From the NCBI RefSeq assembly GCF_024448165.1, contig NZ_JAMOLN010000110.1, forward strand, positions 1 to 34,074: DNA of 34,074 nucleotides. The letters are read 5' to 3'. The stretch comes from Streptomyces longispororuber (GTDB lineage Bacteria; Actinomycetota; Actinomycetes; Streptomycetales; Streptomycetaceae). Shown piece by piece: positions 22,689 through 30,317 of this stretch. Every line of letters begins with the position of its first letter. Position 1 is the stretch's first letter. The notes below the pieces were generated by a model that did not search any database, was not told the origin of the DNA, and worked only from the letters and a program-made list of their open reading frames with translations. The translations under genes were made by a program, and so were the position numbers.

Positions 22689-23642
22689 CTAGTTCCGGAC
22701 GGTCAGGAAGTCCGCGGGGTTGTCGACGAAGATCGTCCTGATGGCGGTCTCGTCGAGGCCGGCGTCGCGGAGGTCGGGGATGAGGTCCTCGAAGATGTAG
22801 TTGACGGTGTGCCCCTTGACGCCGGGCCAGCCGAGCGGGCTGCAGTTGGCGTCGGCGGAGGCGAGGACCTGCTTCAGGCGGCCGTCGCCGATGAACCGCA
22901 GGAAGTGGTCGAGCCGTTCCTGGCGGGGGCGGGCCCAGAACGGCGGGTCCGGCAGCTCGGTCTCGTAGCCGAAGGTGTCGAAGCCGATGCGGCCGCCCTG
23001 CTCGGCGATCCACACGTCGCGCGTCTTGTCGGCGTTGACGCCGTCGTCGACGTGGCCGAACAGCACGCGGTGCAGCGGGAGTCCCTCCTCCTCGAAGATC
23101 GCGATCGCGTTCTCCGCGTCGATGGCGAGGTGGGTGAGGATCGGTACGCCGGTGGTGAGGGCGGCGCGGGCCGCGGCCCGGTAGATCCGCTTGTCGAGAT
23201 CCGTCATCCGGCCGCCGCGGCTGACGCCGACCTTGATGACTCCGGCGAGGCTGCCGGTGCCGGCGATGCCGACGGTGATCTCGTGGACGAACTGCCGCAT
23301 CAGGTAGTCGACGTCGGCGCGGGCGAAGTGCGGCAGGGCGGTGTCGCCGCCGACGAACCCGGTGCAGGCGACGATGTGCACGCCGGTCTTGGCGGACAGC
23401 GACTTGTAGTGGTCGACGTCGCGGCCGTTGCAGATGCCGGTGGCGTCGACGAAGGTGCCGCCGCCGTACTCGTGGAACTGCCGCAGCTTCGGAACCGTCT
23501 CCTCGTAGCGGCGCTCCGGGGTCCGCCACCACTGCGTGTCCAGCTCGGAGCCCGGCATGCCGTAGCCGATGTGCTCGTGGACGGCCACGAGCCCCAGCTC
23601 CTCGGCCGGGACGGGTCCCAGGACGGTATTCACTCGCGACAC
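22689..23642 (-). CDS. Phosphotriesterase-family metal-dependent hydrolase/lactonase (intact site)
   Basis: A 317-residue amidohydrolase-superfamily protein. All metal ligands of the phosphotriesterase fold can be found: HEH (His22, His24) in GLVAVHEHIG, the bridging Lys in GVIKVGVSRGG, the His of VPILTHLAID, the His of VLFGHVDDG, and the Asp of ASADANCSPLG. GGGTFVDATGICNGRDVD is another family block. Natural members (PHP, PLL) are mostly lactonases or carboxylesterases, so hydrolysis of a lactone is likelier than of a phosphotriester. I place the start at the GTG at 23642 because AAGGTGAG lies just upstream; a GTG at 23651 would add three residues. It follows the degenerate paralog and precedes the flavin monooxygenase by ten bases. 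Confidence 0.9.
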   Translation of the reverse strand: MSRVNTVLGPVPAEELGLVAVHEHIGYGMPGSELDTQWWRTPERRYEETVPKLRQFHEYGGGTFVDATGICNGRDVDHYKSLSAKTGVHIVACTGFVGGDTALPHFARADVDYLMRQFVHEITVGIAGTGSLAGVIKVGVSRGGRMTDLDKRIYRAAARAALTTGVPILTHLAIDAENAIAIFEEEGLPLHRVLFGHVDDGVNADKTRDVWIAEQGGRIGFDTFGYETELPDPPFWARPRQERLDHFLRFIGDGRLKQVLASADANCSPLGWPGVKGHTVNYIFEDLIPDLRDAGLDETAIRTIFVDNPADFLTVRN

Positions 23643-23692
23643 AGAACTCACCTTCGGGGCGGGGAACTTGATGGATGTGCGGGTCGGTGCGG

Positions 23693-24667
23693 TCAGCGCA
23701 CGGACAGCAGGTCGCGCGGGTTGTCGACGAGGATCCGCCGCACGTCGTCGTCACCGAGTCCCTGCGCCGTGAGGAGCGGGACGAAGTCGGTCAGCAGGTG
23801 GCTGTAGGCGATGTCGTTGCCGGGGTGCCCCTTGGCCACGCCGGTCGCGCCGCTCGACAGCAGGACGCGGTCGCCGTGCCCGGCGTGCACCAACTCGGCG
23901 ACGAGTGCGGCGCGTTCGGGGTCGGCGAGGTGATCGGGGTCCGATGCGCCGACGTGGTCGAGGGCGACGTACGCGCCGCGACGGGCGATGTCCAGGGGGG
24001 CGCCTGCGGCGACGACGTCGACGCGGTCCAGATCGCCGACCACGACCCGGTCGGCGGGCAGCTTCTCGTCGAGGACGACGTCGAGGTCGTGGAGGGCGTC
24101 GGCGCCGGGGCGGACGGAGACGGGGACGCCGGTGCTCAGGCCGGTGCGTGCCGCGCCGCGGAAGAGGCTCTCGTCGGTCGCGGTCATCCCCGTACGGGTC
24201 GCGGTGGTGGCCACGAGCCCGGCGGCGCCGCGACGTTCGACGCGGGGCACGACCATGCCCTCGGTGACCTCCTTGGCGAACAGGTCGGCGAACCTGGCGG
24301 CGGGCCACGGCGTCGGCGGGTTCGTCTGCGGTGTCAGGAAGTAGCCGCCGAGCAGTTCCTCGGGCCCTTGGCCGGTGGAGGCCACGACGTGCACGCCGGT
24401 CGCGCGGGAGAGGGCCTCGTACAGCCGGACGTCGCGGCCGTGGAACATACCGGTGCGATCGACGACGGTGCCGCCGCCGTGGGCGCGGAAGTCCGTCAGC
24501 TTCGCGGCGAGGGTCTCGAAGACTTCGGCGCGGTCGATGGTGATGTCGAAGGCGTGCTCGGCGCCCGGGACCACGGACAGCAGCGCCTCGTGGACCGAAA
24601 CGACACCCAGTTCCCCGGCCGGCACGGGCCCGAGGACGGTGTTCACAGTGTTGCTCTTGCCGCTCAT
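23693..24667 (-). CDS. Phosphotriesterase-like protein lacking metal ligands
   Basis: A 324-residue paralog of the next gene: both begin with NTVLGPVP and share the same spine (VHE, HGGGTVVDRTG / YGGGTFVDATG, GRDV, TGVHVVASTG, ILVDNPRDLLSVR). The metal site is lost almost entirely: HEH becomes HEA, GVIKVG becomes GLVATTA, THLA becomes VRPG, FGHVDD becomes VGDLDR and SADAN becomes SSGAT, leaving only the first His. The fold, length and reading frame are intact, so it is a pseudoenzyme rather than a broken gene. It may be a partner or sensor for the active paralog. It is the first gene of the leftward six-gene unit, with GAGG about six bases before the ATG at 24667 and promoter-like elements upstream. 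Confidence 0.88.
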   Translation of the reverse strand: MSGKSNTVNTVLGPVPAGELGVVSVHEALLSVVPGAEHAFDITIDRAEVFETLAAKLTDFRAHGGGTVVDRTGMFHGRDVRLYEALSRATGVHVVASTGQGPEELLGGYFLTPQTNPPTPWPAARFADLFAKEVTEGMVVPRVERRGAAGLVATTATRTGMTATDESLFRGAARTGLSTGVPVSVRPGADALHDLDVVLDEKLPADRVVVGDLDRVDVVAAGAPLDIARRGAYVALDHVGASDPDHLADPERAALVAELVHAGHGDRVLLSSGATGVAKGHPGNDIAYSHLLTDFVPLLTAQGLGDDDVRRILVDNPRDLLSVR

Positions 24668-24845
24668 GCCTGCCTCACGTGTGCGGGATGGGGTGCTCAG
24701 CACCCTGTGGCTGCACTCACGTTAGCCATTCGCTTTACATAGAGTCAATGAAACAGACACCGAGAAAAAATAATGAATCGCGCGCATACTTCGACATGTC
24801 AATCATTCATTTGTTCGATACGGGTCGAGCCACTTCACTGAGCCC
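24668..24845. promoter_or_regulatory. AT-rich divergent control region of the catabolic island
   Basis: This spacer separates the leftward hydrolase unit from the rightward P450 unit and is strikingly AT-rich between about 24721 and 24820. Leftward promoter candidates: TTGACT (minus strand, 24743-24748) with TAACGT (24719-24724) at 18 bases, and TTGACA (24797-24802) with ATTCAT (24773-24778) at 18 bases. AATGAAT (24772-24778) and ATTCATT (24805-24811) form an inverted repeat. The P450 promoter itself is not clear. Confidence 0.55.
24790..24802. promoter_or_regulatory. Possible LysR-type dyad
   Basis: TTCGACATGTCAA is a near-perfect palindrome around GACATGTC and fits the T-N11-A rule for LysR boxes. 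It overlaps a leftward -35-like element, and a LysR gene ends the rightward unit, so it is a candidate site for that regulator. Confidence 0.45.
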
Positions 24846-26018
24846 ATGAGCACCCCACCCACCTCGGACGTCGACCTGTTCGCCGACGACGTCGTCGTCG
24901 ACCCGTATCCCGCGTACGCCGCGCTGCGGGAGCTCGGTCCGGTCGTCCGGCTCCCCGCGAACGACCTGTACGCACTCACGCGCTACGAGGTCGTACGCGG
25001 CGCACTCGCGGACTGGGAGTCCTTCTCCTCGACCTCGATCGCCTTCAACCCGGCGGCCAACGAGGCCCTCACGGGCACCTCCCTCGCCTCCGACCCGCCG
25101 GAACACACCCGGCTGCGCGCGGCGCTCACCGAGAACCTGACGCCCCGTGCGCTGCGCGGGCTCAAGGGCCGCATCGAGGCGAAGGCCGACGCACTCGTCG
25201 CCGAACTCGTCGACCAGGGCTCCTTCGAGGCCGTCGACGCGCTCGCCCGCGCCTTCCCGCTGGAGGTCGTGGCCGACCTGATCGGCTTCACCGGGCACGT
25301 GCGCACCAACATGCTGCGCTGGGGCCAGGCGGCGATGCAGGTCATCGGGCCGATGAACCGGCGCACCGCCGAGAACTTCCCGGTCGCGGGCGAGCTGTAC
25401 GCGTGGTGCGCACAGGTCACCGCCGACGACCTCGCCCCGGGGTCCGTGGGCCGTGGCATCTTCGAGGCCGAGGCCCGCGGCGCCGTGCCGGGCGGCACGG
25501 CCGGCCACATCATCCACCAGTACCTCGGCGCCGGCCTCGACACCACCGTGGCCGCGATCGGCAACGTCGTCGCCCTCTTCGCCGAGCACCCCGAGCAGCT
25601 CGACCTGGTCCGCGCCGACCCGTCCCTGGTACCGGCCGCCTTCAACGAGGTGCTGCGCCACTGGCCGCCCGTCAACGCCTGGGGACGCCGCACCACCAGG
25701 GACGTCGTCGTCGACGGCCTCGTCGTCCCCGCAGGCGCCCAGGTCGCCCTCCTGCTCGGCGCAGGCAACCGCGATCCGCGGCACTACGACGACCCCGACG
25801 CCTTCCTCGTCGCCCGCAACCCGGTCGACCACCTCGCCTTCGGCTACGGCCCGCACGGCTGCGCCGGCCAGGGACTCGCCCGACTGGAGGCCCACGCCGT
25901 CATCGACGCACTGGCACGGCGCGTACGACGCCTCGTCGTCGGCCCCGAGGTCCGCGTCCCCGCCAACATCACCCGGAGCATCGAGCGGCTCCCCGTCCTG
26001 GAGGTGGTCCCCGCATGA
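24846..26018 (+). CDS. Cytochrome P450
   Basis: A 390-residue soluble bacterial P450. Motifs: DPPEHTRLRAALTENLTPRA (C-helix region), the I-helix oxygen-binding GAGLDTTVAAIG, the ExxR of FNEVLRHWPPV, NRDPRHYDDPDAFLVARNP, and the heme loop FGYGPHGCAGQGLARLEAHA with the Cys ligand. The AGLDTT helix, the GxxNRDPR block and the ...CAGQ-LARLE loop resemble the CYP199-like clade known for O-demethylating para-substituted benzoates; this is from memory and only suggests an aromatic acid. It overlaps the ferredoxin gene (ATGA), which overlaps the reductase gene, so a full electron-transfer chain is encoded together. No good ribosome site precedes the ATG at 24846. Confidence 0.93.
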   Translation: MSTPPTSDVDLFADDVVVDPYPAYAALRELGPVVRLPANDLYALTRYEVVRGALADWESFSSTSIAFNPAANEALTGTSLASDPPEHTRLRAALTENLTPRALRGLKGRIEAKADALVAELVDQGSFEAVDALARAFPLEVVADLIGFTGHVRTNMLRWGQAAMQVIGPMNRRTAENFPVAGELYAWCAQVTADDLAPGSVGRGIFEAEARGAVPGGTAGHIIHQYLGAGLDTTVAAIGNVVALFAEHPEQLDLVRADPSLVPAAFNEVLRHWPPVNAWGRRTTRDVVVDGLVVPAGAQVALLLGAGNRDPRHYDDPDAFLVARNPVDHLAFGYGPHGCAGQGLARLEAHAVIDALARRVRRLVVGPEVRVPANITRSIERLPVLEVVPA

Positions 26019-26203
26019 AGATCGTCCTCGACCGCCCGCGCTGCGAGGGCCACGGCCTGTGCGAGGAGGCCGCACCCCAGCTCATGCACCTCGACGAGCA
26101 CGGCGAACTCGTCCTGGACCGCGAAGAGTTGGCGGACACCGATGCCTCCACGGCGCAGGCCGCCGTGCGCGTCTGCCCGGTCGCCGCGCTGAGGATCGCA
26201 TGA
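26015..26203 (+). CDS. [3Fe-4S]-type ferredoxin
   Basis: A 62-residue ferredoxin of the actinobacterial P450-partner type. Cysteines at 10 (RCEGHG), 16 (GLC) and 54 (VCPVAAL) give the pattern C-x5-C...CP; the fourth ligand of a 4Fe-4S cluster is absent, as in the [3Fe-4S] class. It carries electrons from the reductase encoded next to the P450 heme. Start ATG 26015 overlaps the P450 stop by four bases, and its own TGA overlaps the reductase ATG in the same way, so the three are translated together. Confidence 0.95.
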   Translation: MKIVLDRPRCEGHGLCEEAAPQLMHLDEHGELVLDREELADTDASTAQAAVRVCPVAALRIA

Positions 26204-27345
26204 GCACCGCCGCGGCCGGCCGCATCGTGGTCGTCGGCAACGGGATCGCCGGACTGACCGCCGCCGACACCCTGCGCGAAGCCGGGTTCGACGGCGACCT
26301 GACCATCGTCGGCGACGAGCCGCACCCGGCGTACAGCCGCCCCGCTCTGTCGAAGGCGCTCCTGCGCGACAGGAACGCCGGCACCGCGCACGAGCTGCCA
26401 CCGGCCGGCCACGGGGCGACCGAACTGCTCGGCGTCCGCGCGACGCGACTCGACCTCGACCGGCGGCTTGTCGCCCTCGACGACGGCACGGACCTGCCGT
26501 ACGACCGGCTGGTCCTGGCCACAGGATCCCGGGCCCGGCGGCTGTCCGGCCTGCCCGGCGAGGCGACCCTGCGGGGGCTCGACGACGCGGTGGCCCTGCG
26601 CGACCGTCTCGCGTCCGCACCGACGGTCGTCGTGATCGGCGGCGGCCCGCTCGGCATGGAGATCGCATCGGCGTGCGTGGGCTCCGGCTGCCGCACCACC
26701 CTCGTCTCCCAGGGCACTCCGCTCACCCACCAGCTCGGCCCGCACCTCGCCGGTGTCTTCGTGTCCGCGGCACTCGCGAGCGGGCTGACTCTCGTACGGA
26801 CCGGAACGGCCGCGCGGATCGACGGGACCACGGACGCCGGTCGGGTGGTCCTCGACAGCGGGGAGGCCGTCGAAGCGGAGCTGATCGTGAGCGCCGTCGG
26901 CGACATCCCCAACACGGAGTGGCTCGCGGACACCGGACTCACCGCGAACGGCGCCGTCCCGGTCGACGTGCGGGGCCTGGCACGGCCGGACGTCGCGGCC
27001 GTCGGCGATCTCGCGGCCTTCCCCACCCCGCACGGAGTGCGCCGCGTCCCGCTGTGGAGCAGCGCGATCGAGCAGGCCAGAACCGCGGCGCGGGCCCTGC
27101 TCCACGGCGACCAGGCTCCCCCGCTGCGCTTCCAGCCGTATTTCTGGACCGAGCAGTTCGGCCTGAGCCTCAAAGCGGCCGGACGGCTGCCGACGGCCGG
27201 AGAGCCCGCCTATCTGGAGGGTGAGCCGGGCGGCGGACCGGCATTGATGCGCTGGTCGCACGCCGACGGCAGCGCGACGGCCGCCGCGCTCGGCCTGCGG
27301 GTGCCGGTCCCCCGGCTGCGCCGGATGACGGAGCCGACGACGTAG
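26200..27345 (+). CDS. FAD-dependent NAD(P)H:ferredoxin reductase (putidaredoxin-reductase-like)
   Basis: A 381-residue pyridine-nucleotide-disulfide-type reductase. Two dinucleotide folds are present: VVVGNGIAGLTAADTLREAG for FAD (residues 9-28) and VVVIGGGPLGMEIASACVGS for NAD(P)H near 145. LVLATGSRARRLSGLPGEA and the DVAAVGDLAAFPTPHG motif, which contacts FAD, are in place, and the C-terminal block FQPYFWTEQFGLSLKAAGR matches the ferredoxin reductases of P450 and dioxygenase systems (CamA, RhdA). It passes electrons from NADH to the ferredoxin at 26015. A few residues shorter than usual but complete. It begins at ATG 26200 in a four-base overlap and is followed 10 bases later by the LysR gene. 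Confidence 0.95.
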   Translation: MSTAAAGRIVVVGNGIAGLTAADTLREAGFDGDLTIVGDEPHPAYSRPALSKALLRDRNAGTAHELPPAGHGATELLGVRATRLDLDRRLVALDDGTDLPYDRLVLATGSRARRLSGLPGEATLRGLDDAVALRDRLASAPTVVVIGGGPLGMEIASACVGSGCRTTLVSQGTPLTHQLGPHLAGVFVSAALASGLTLVRTGTAARIDGTTDAGRVVLDSGEAVEAELIVSAVGDIPNTEWLADTGLTANGAVPVDVRGLARPDVAAVGDLAAFPTPHGVRRVPLWSSAIEQARTAARALLHGDQAPPLRFQPYFWTEQFGLSLKAAGRLPTAGEPAYLEGEPGGGPALMRWSHADGSATAAALGLRVPVPRLRRMTEPTT

Positions 27346-27355
27346 GGTTCGCGCC

Positions 27356-28279
27356 ATGGCTGACGACGGAACGGGCACCACGGGTTCGGGTCTCGACCGG
27401 CTCGCCTCGGTCAACCTCAACCTGCTGGTGCCCCTCCTCGCCCTGCTGGAGGAGCGCTCGGTGACCAGGGCCGCGGAGCGGGTCGGTCTGTCCCAGCCGG
27501 CCATGAGCCACGCCCTCACCCGCATGCGCCGCCTGCTCGGCGACGAACTCGTCGTCCGGCACGGCAAGGGCGTCACGCTCACCCCGCACGCCCTGGAACT
27601 GATCACGCCGCTGCGCCGCGTCCTGCAACAGGCCGCGCACATCGTGAACTTCCCCAGCTTCGACCCGTCGACCGACGAACGCGTCGTCACGGTCGCCATG
27701 ACGACCAGCACGGCGTCCGTGATCGGTCCCCCGCTGACCCGGCTCGTCCGGCGACGGGCCCCACGCGTGACCCTGCGTCTGCGGACGTTCACGGTGCCGA
27801 CCGAGGCCACCTTCACCGACCACGGCGTCGACGTCACCCTCGTCTCCGAGGGCCACGTGTCGCCGTTCCCGCGCGAGCGGCTGTACGACGACCGGTGCGT
27901 GGTCGTCGCGTCCCCCGACACCCCCGCCGGCGCGAGCGCGCTCGACCTCCTGACCACCCAGCCGCACGTCGTCGTCGACACCGGCCGCCAGGTGTTCCCG
28001 TACGCCGTCCTCGACGAGCGCGAGATCCCCTACCGGGTCGGGCAGTTGGTGTCCGACTTCCTGCTGGTGCCGTATCTGGTCTCCCGCGCGGGCGGCGTCG
28101 CGCTGCTGCGGCAGCGGGTCGCCGAGGCCATGGCGCCGCTCTCCGGTCTGCGGATCGAGGAGTTCCCGTTCCCGCTGCCCGGACTCGGCATCGACATGGT
28201 CTGGAACCCCCGGCTCACGGACCAGTACGTCGTCGAGTGGCTGCGGTCCCTGCTGTTCGACGCCGCGCGGCGCCCGTGA
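27356..28279 (+). CDS. LysR-family transcriptional regulator
   Basis: A 307-residue LysR regulator. The winged helix-turn-helix is LNLLVPLLALLEERSVTRAA then ERVGLSQPAMSHALTRMRRL, with GDELVVRHGKGVTLTPHALE after it. The effector domain (TVAMTTSTASVIGPPLTRLV onward) resembles the NodD/PcpR-like group, whose members sense aromatic or small acidic compounds. It most likely activates the divergent catabolic units in answer to a pathway intermediate; a T-N11-A dyad at 24790-24802 is a candidate target. A -10-like TAGGGT spans the reductase stop and ends seven bases before the ATG, so besides read-through from the P450 unit it may have its own leaderless promoter. Its stop touches the convergent TetR gene. 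Confidence 0.92.
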   Translation: MADDGTGTTGSGLDRLASVNLNLLVPLLALLEERSVTRAAERVGLSQPAMSHALTRMRRLLGDELVVRHGKGVTLTPHALELITPLRRVLQQAAHIVNFPSFDPSTDERVVTVAMTTSTASVIGPPLTRLVRRRAPRVTLRLRTFTVPTEATFTDHGVDVTLVSEGHVSPFPRERLYDDRCVVVASPDTPAGASALDLLTTQPHVVVDTGRQVFPYAVLDEREIPYRVGQLVSDFLLVPYLVSRAGGVALLRQRVAEAMAPLSGLRIEEFPFPLPGLGIDMVWNPRLTDQYVVEWLRSLLFDAARRP

Positions 28280-28888
28280 TCAGGCGAGGAGCCGGACCCA
28301 GCTGGCGCCGAGCTCGTCGAGCATCTGCTCACGGGTGAGCTTCCAGTCGGTGCGGTCCCAGTGCTGGGCGACGTAGTCCAGTTCGGCCATCGCCAGGACT
28401 CCGCGGAAGTGGCGCTGGTGCGGTTCCAGCCGGCCGGCCGCAGTCAGTCCGTCCTCGATGTCGCTGATGGCCTCCTCCAGCCAGCGCTCGACGAGGTCGG
28501 TGAGGTCGGGATCGACCACGGCGGCGTCGCGGCCGATGCGGATGATGGGCCGGATCGTCGGCCAGCTGTCCGCGGCCTGCCGCAGCCACGCCATGATCGC
28601 CTCGGGCGTGCCCTCGGTGACCGTGGCGACCAGACCCTGCGCCGTGGAGCCGTGCTCGGGTGAACGGACGCGCTGCAGCGCGTCGTTGAGCTGTTCGTCG
28701 ATGAGCGCCTTCATCAGGTCGCTGCGCGAGGGGAAGTACGCGTAGAAGGTGACGCGGGTGGTGCCCGCCGCCTTCGCGATGTCGTCGACTTTGGTGGCGG
28801 CGTACCCCTTCGTCTTGAACAGGTCGAGTCCCGATTCCAGCAGCAGGCGGCGCGTCATCTGCTTCTGCGCCTCACGAAGGTTCGCCAT
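28280..28888 (-). CDS. TetR-family transcriptional regulator
   Basis: A 202-residue repressor-type protein. LLLESGLDLFKTKGYAATKV and DDIAKAAGTTRVTFYAYFPS form the helix-turn-helix, followed by RSDLMKALIDEQL. The ligand domain has EAIMAWLRQAADSWPTIRPI and a C-terminal WDRTDWKLTREQMLDELGAS stretch that I cannot assign to a known ligand class. A -10-like TAGGAT ends seven bases before the ATG at 28888, so a leaderless transcript is likely; an in-frame GTG at 28894 is less suited. It lies 68 bases from the CoA-transferase stop on the same strand and converges on LysR with no gap. It may control the CoA-transferase genes. Confidence 0.9.
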   Translation of the reverse strand: MANLREAQKQMTRRLLLESGLDLFKTKGYAATKVDDIAKAAGTTRVTFYAYFPSRSDLMKALIDEQLNDALQRVRSPEHGSTAQGLVATVTEGTPEAIMAWLRQAADSWPTIRPIIRIGRDAAVVDPDLTDLVERWLEEAISDIEDGLTAAGRLEPHQRHFRGVLAMAELDYVAQHWDRTDWKLTREQMLDELGASWVRLLA

Positions 28889-28956
28889 GGTCACGATCCT
28901 AACGTCGTGTACGGAACCTTGACGCAGACGCAGATGATCGCCGGGACGGGGGCCGC

Positions 28957-29625
28957 CTACCGGATCAGGCCGACGCCCAGCCGCTCGCCGAGCGTGTCGG
29001 CCGTCGTGCCGTACGTCTCCAGGACGCGGACGCCGTCCGGCCCCGGCTCGAAGACGCCGTGGTCGGTGTACACCCGGCTGACGCAGCCGGCGCCGGTGAG
29101 GGGGTAGGTGCAGGCGGGGACGAGCTTGGCGGCGCCGTCCCGCGTGAACAGCTTCATCATCACCAGGACCTCGCGCGCACCGACGGCGAGGTCCATCGCG
29201 CCGCCGACGGCCGGGATCGCGTCGGGGTCACCGGTGTGCCAGTTCGCGAGGTCGCCGTGGTGCGACACCTGAAAGGCGCCGAGGACACACACGTCGAGGT
29301 GGCCTCCGCGCATCATCGCGAAGGAGTCGGCGTGGTGGAAGTAGGCCGCCCCGGGCAGTTCGGTGACGGGCACCTTCCCGGCGTTGGTGAGGTCCGGGTC
29401 GATGGCGTCGCCGGTCGCGGCCGGGCCCATGCCGAGCATGCCGTTCTCGGTGTGCAGCACGATCCCGGCGTCCGGCGCCAGGTGCTCGGCGATGCGGGTC
29501 GGCTGCCCGATGCCGAGGTTGACGTACGAGCCGGGCGGGATGTCCCGGGCGATGCGGGCCGCGAGTTCCTCGGTGGTGAGCGGAGCCAGGTCGGGGTGCT
29601 CCCGGCATCCTGCGGCGGTCGTCAT
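28957..29625 (-). CDS. pcaJ: 3-oxoacid (beta-ketoadipate/succinyl-CoA) CoA-transferase subunit B
   Basis: The 222-residue beta subunit of a class I CoA-transferase. The catalytic Glu is in LHTENGMLGMGP; IPPGSYVNLGIGQPTRIAEH at the start and FAMMRGGHLDVCVLGAFQVS, then AMDLAVGAREVLVMMKLFTR, are conserved blocks. With subunit A it moves CoA from succinyl-CoA to a 3-oxoacid, in protocatechuate breakdown to beta-ketoadipate, elsewhere to acetoacetate; sequence alone does not separate PcaIJ from ScoAB. The ATG overlaps the subunit A stop by one base (TGATG), so the subunits are coupled. Its place beside aromatic-type oxygenases favours the beta-ketoadipate reading. Confidence 0.9.
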   Translation of the reverse strand: MTTAAGCREHPDLAPLTTEELAARIARDIPPGSYVNLGIGQPTRIAEHLAPDAGIVLHTENGMLGMGPAATGDAIDPDLTNAGKVPVTELPGAAYFHHADSFAMMRGGHLDVCVLGAFQVSHHGDLANWHTGDPDAIPAVGGAMDLAVGAREVLVMMKLFTRDGAAKLVPACTYPLTGAGCVSRVYTDHGVFEPGPDGVRVLETYGTTADTLGERLGVGLIR

Positions 29626-30317
29626 CAGCGGGCTCCTTGCACGGTGAGTCGACGGACCTCGGTCCGTACGACGCGGTCGACGTAGATGCCGGGGGTGACC
29701 ACGCTCTCCGGGTCGAGCTGCCCGGCGGGCACGATCTCGCCGACCTGGGCGACGACCGTGGTGGCCGCGGTGGCCATCACGGGGCCGAAGTTGCGGGCCG
29801 TCCTGCGGTAGACGACGTTGCCCATGGTGTCGGCCCGATGGGCGGAGATCAGCGCGACGTCGCCCTTGATGGGGTGCTCCAGGACGTGGACGCGCCCGTC
29901 GATCTCGCGGGTCTCCTTGCCGTCGGCGAGCGGGGTGCCCGCACCGACCGGGCTGTAGAACGCCCCGATGCCCGCCCCGGCGGCGCGCATCCGCTCGGCG
30001 AGGGTGCCCTGCGGCACGACCTCCAGCTCGATCCGTCCGGCCCGGTACAGCTCGTCGAAGACGTAGGAGTCGCTCTGCCGCGGGAAGGAGCAGACGACCT
30101 TGCGCACCCGGCCGGCCCTGAGCAGCGCGGCGAGACCGACGTCGCCGTTGCCCGCGTTGTTGGACACGACGGTGAGATCGCCCGCGCCCTGCCGGATCAG
30201 TGCGTCGATGAGGTCGAACGGCATGCCCGCCAGCCCGAATCCGCCGACCAGGACGGTCGCCCCGTCCTCGATGCCGGCCACGGCCGCGTCGACCGTGTCC
30301 GCGATGGTCGTTCTCAC
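29625..30317 (-). CDS. pcaI: 3-oxoacid (beta-ketoadipate/succinyl-CoA) CoA-transferase subunit A
   Basis: The 230-residue alpha subunit, partner of the gene at 28957-29625. VAGIEDGATVLVGGFGLAGM at the start holds the GGFGLxGxP CoA-binding motif of class I enzymes; LTVVSNNAGNGDVGLAALLR and KVVCSFPRQSDSYVFDELYR, then IELEVVPQGTLAERMRAAGA are family blocks, and VYRRTARNFGPVMATAATTV closes the fold. The GTG start at 30317 is fixed by GAGGTGA four bases upstream; an upstream frame extension has no such signal and no family match. A direct repeat of 12 bases lies upstream (30343-30393) and may be an operator. Symbol given by family; ScoA is the alternative. Confidence 0.9.
   Translation of the reverse strand: MRTTIADTVDAAVAGIEDGATVLVGGFGLAGMPFDLIDALIRQGAGDLTVVSNNAGNGDVGLAALLRAGRVRKVVCSFPRQSDSYVFDELYRAGRIELEVVPQGTLAERMRAAGAGIGAFYSPVGAGTPLADGKETREIDGRVHVLEHPIKGDVALISAHRADTMGNVVYRRTARNFGPVMATAATTVVAQVGEIVPAGQLDPESVVTPGIYVDRVVRTEVRRLTVQGAR

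Noticed and set aside
22605..23807. 400-codon plus-strand frame over the phosphotriesterase gene
   Set aside because: Shadow of the intact phosphotriesterase-like gene; composition only Val/Asp/Gly/Glu.
24807..26075. 422-codon frame antisense to the P450
   Set aside because: Asp/Gly/Val-rich shadow; the P450 has all family motifs on the other strand.
25969..27981. 670-codon frame on the minus strand
   Set aside because: Spans antisense to three real genes (ferredoxin, reductase, LysR) with no recognisable domain.
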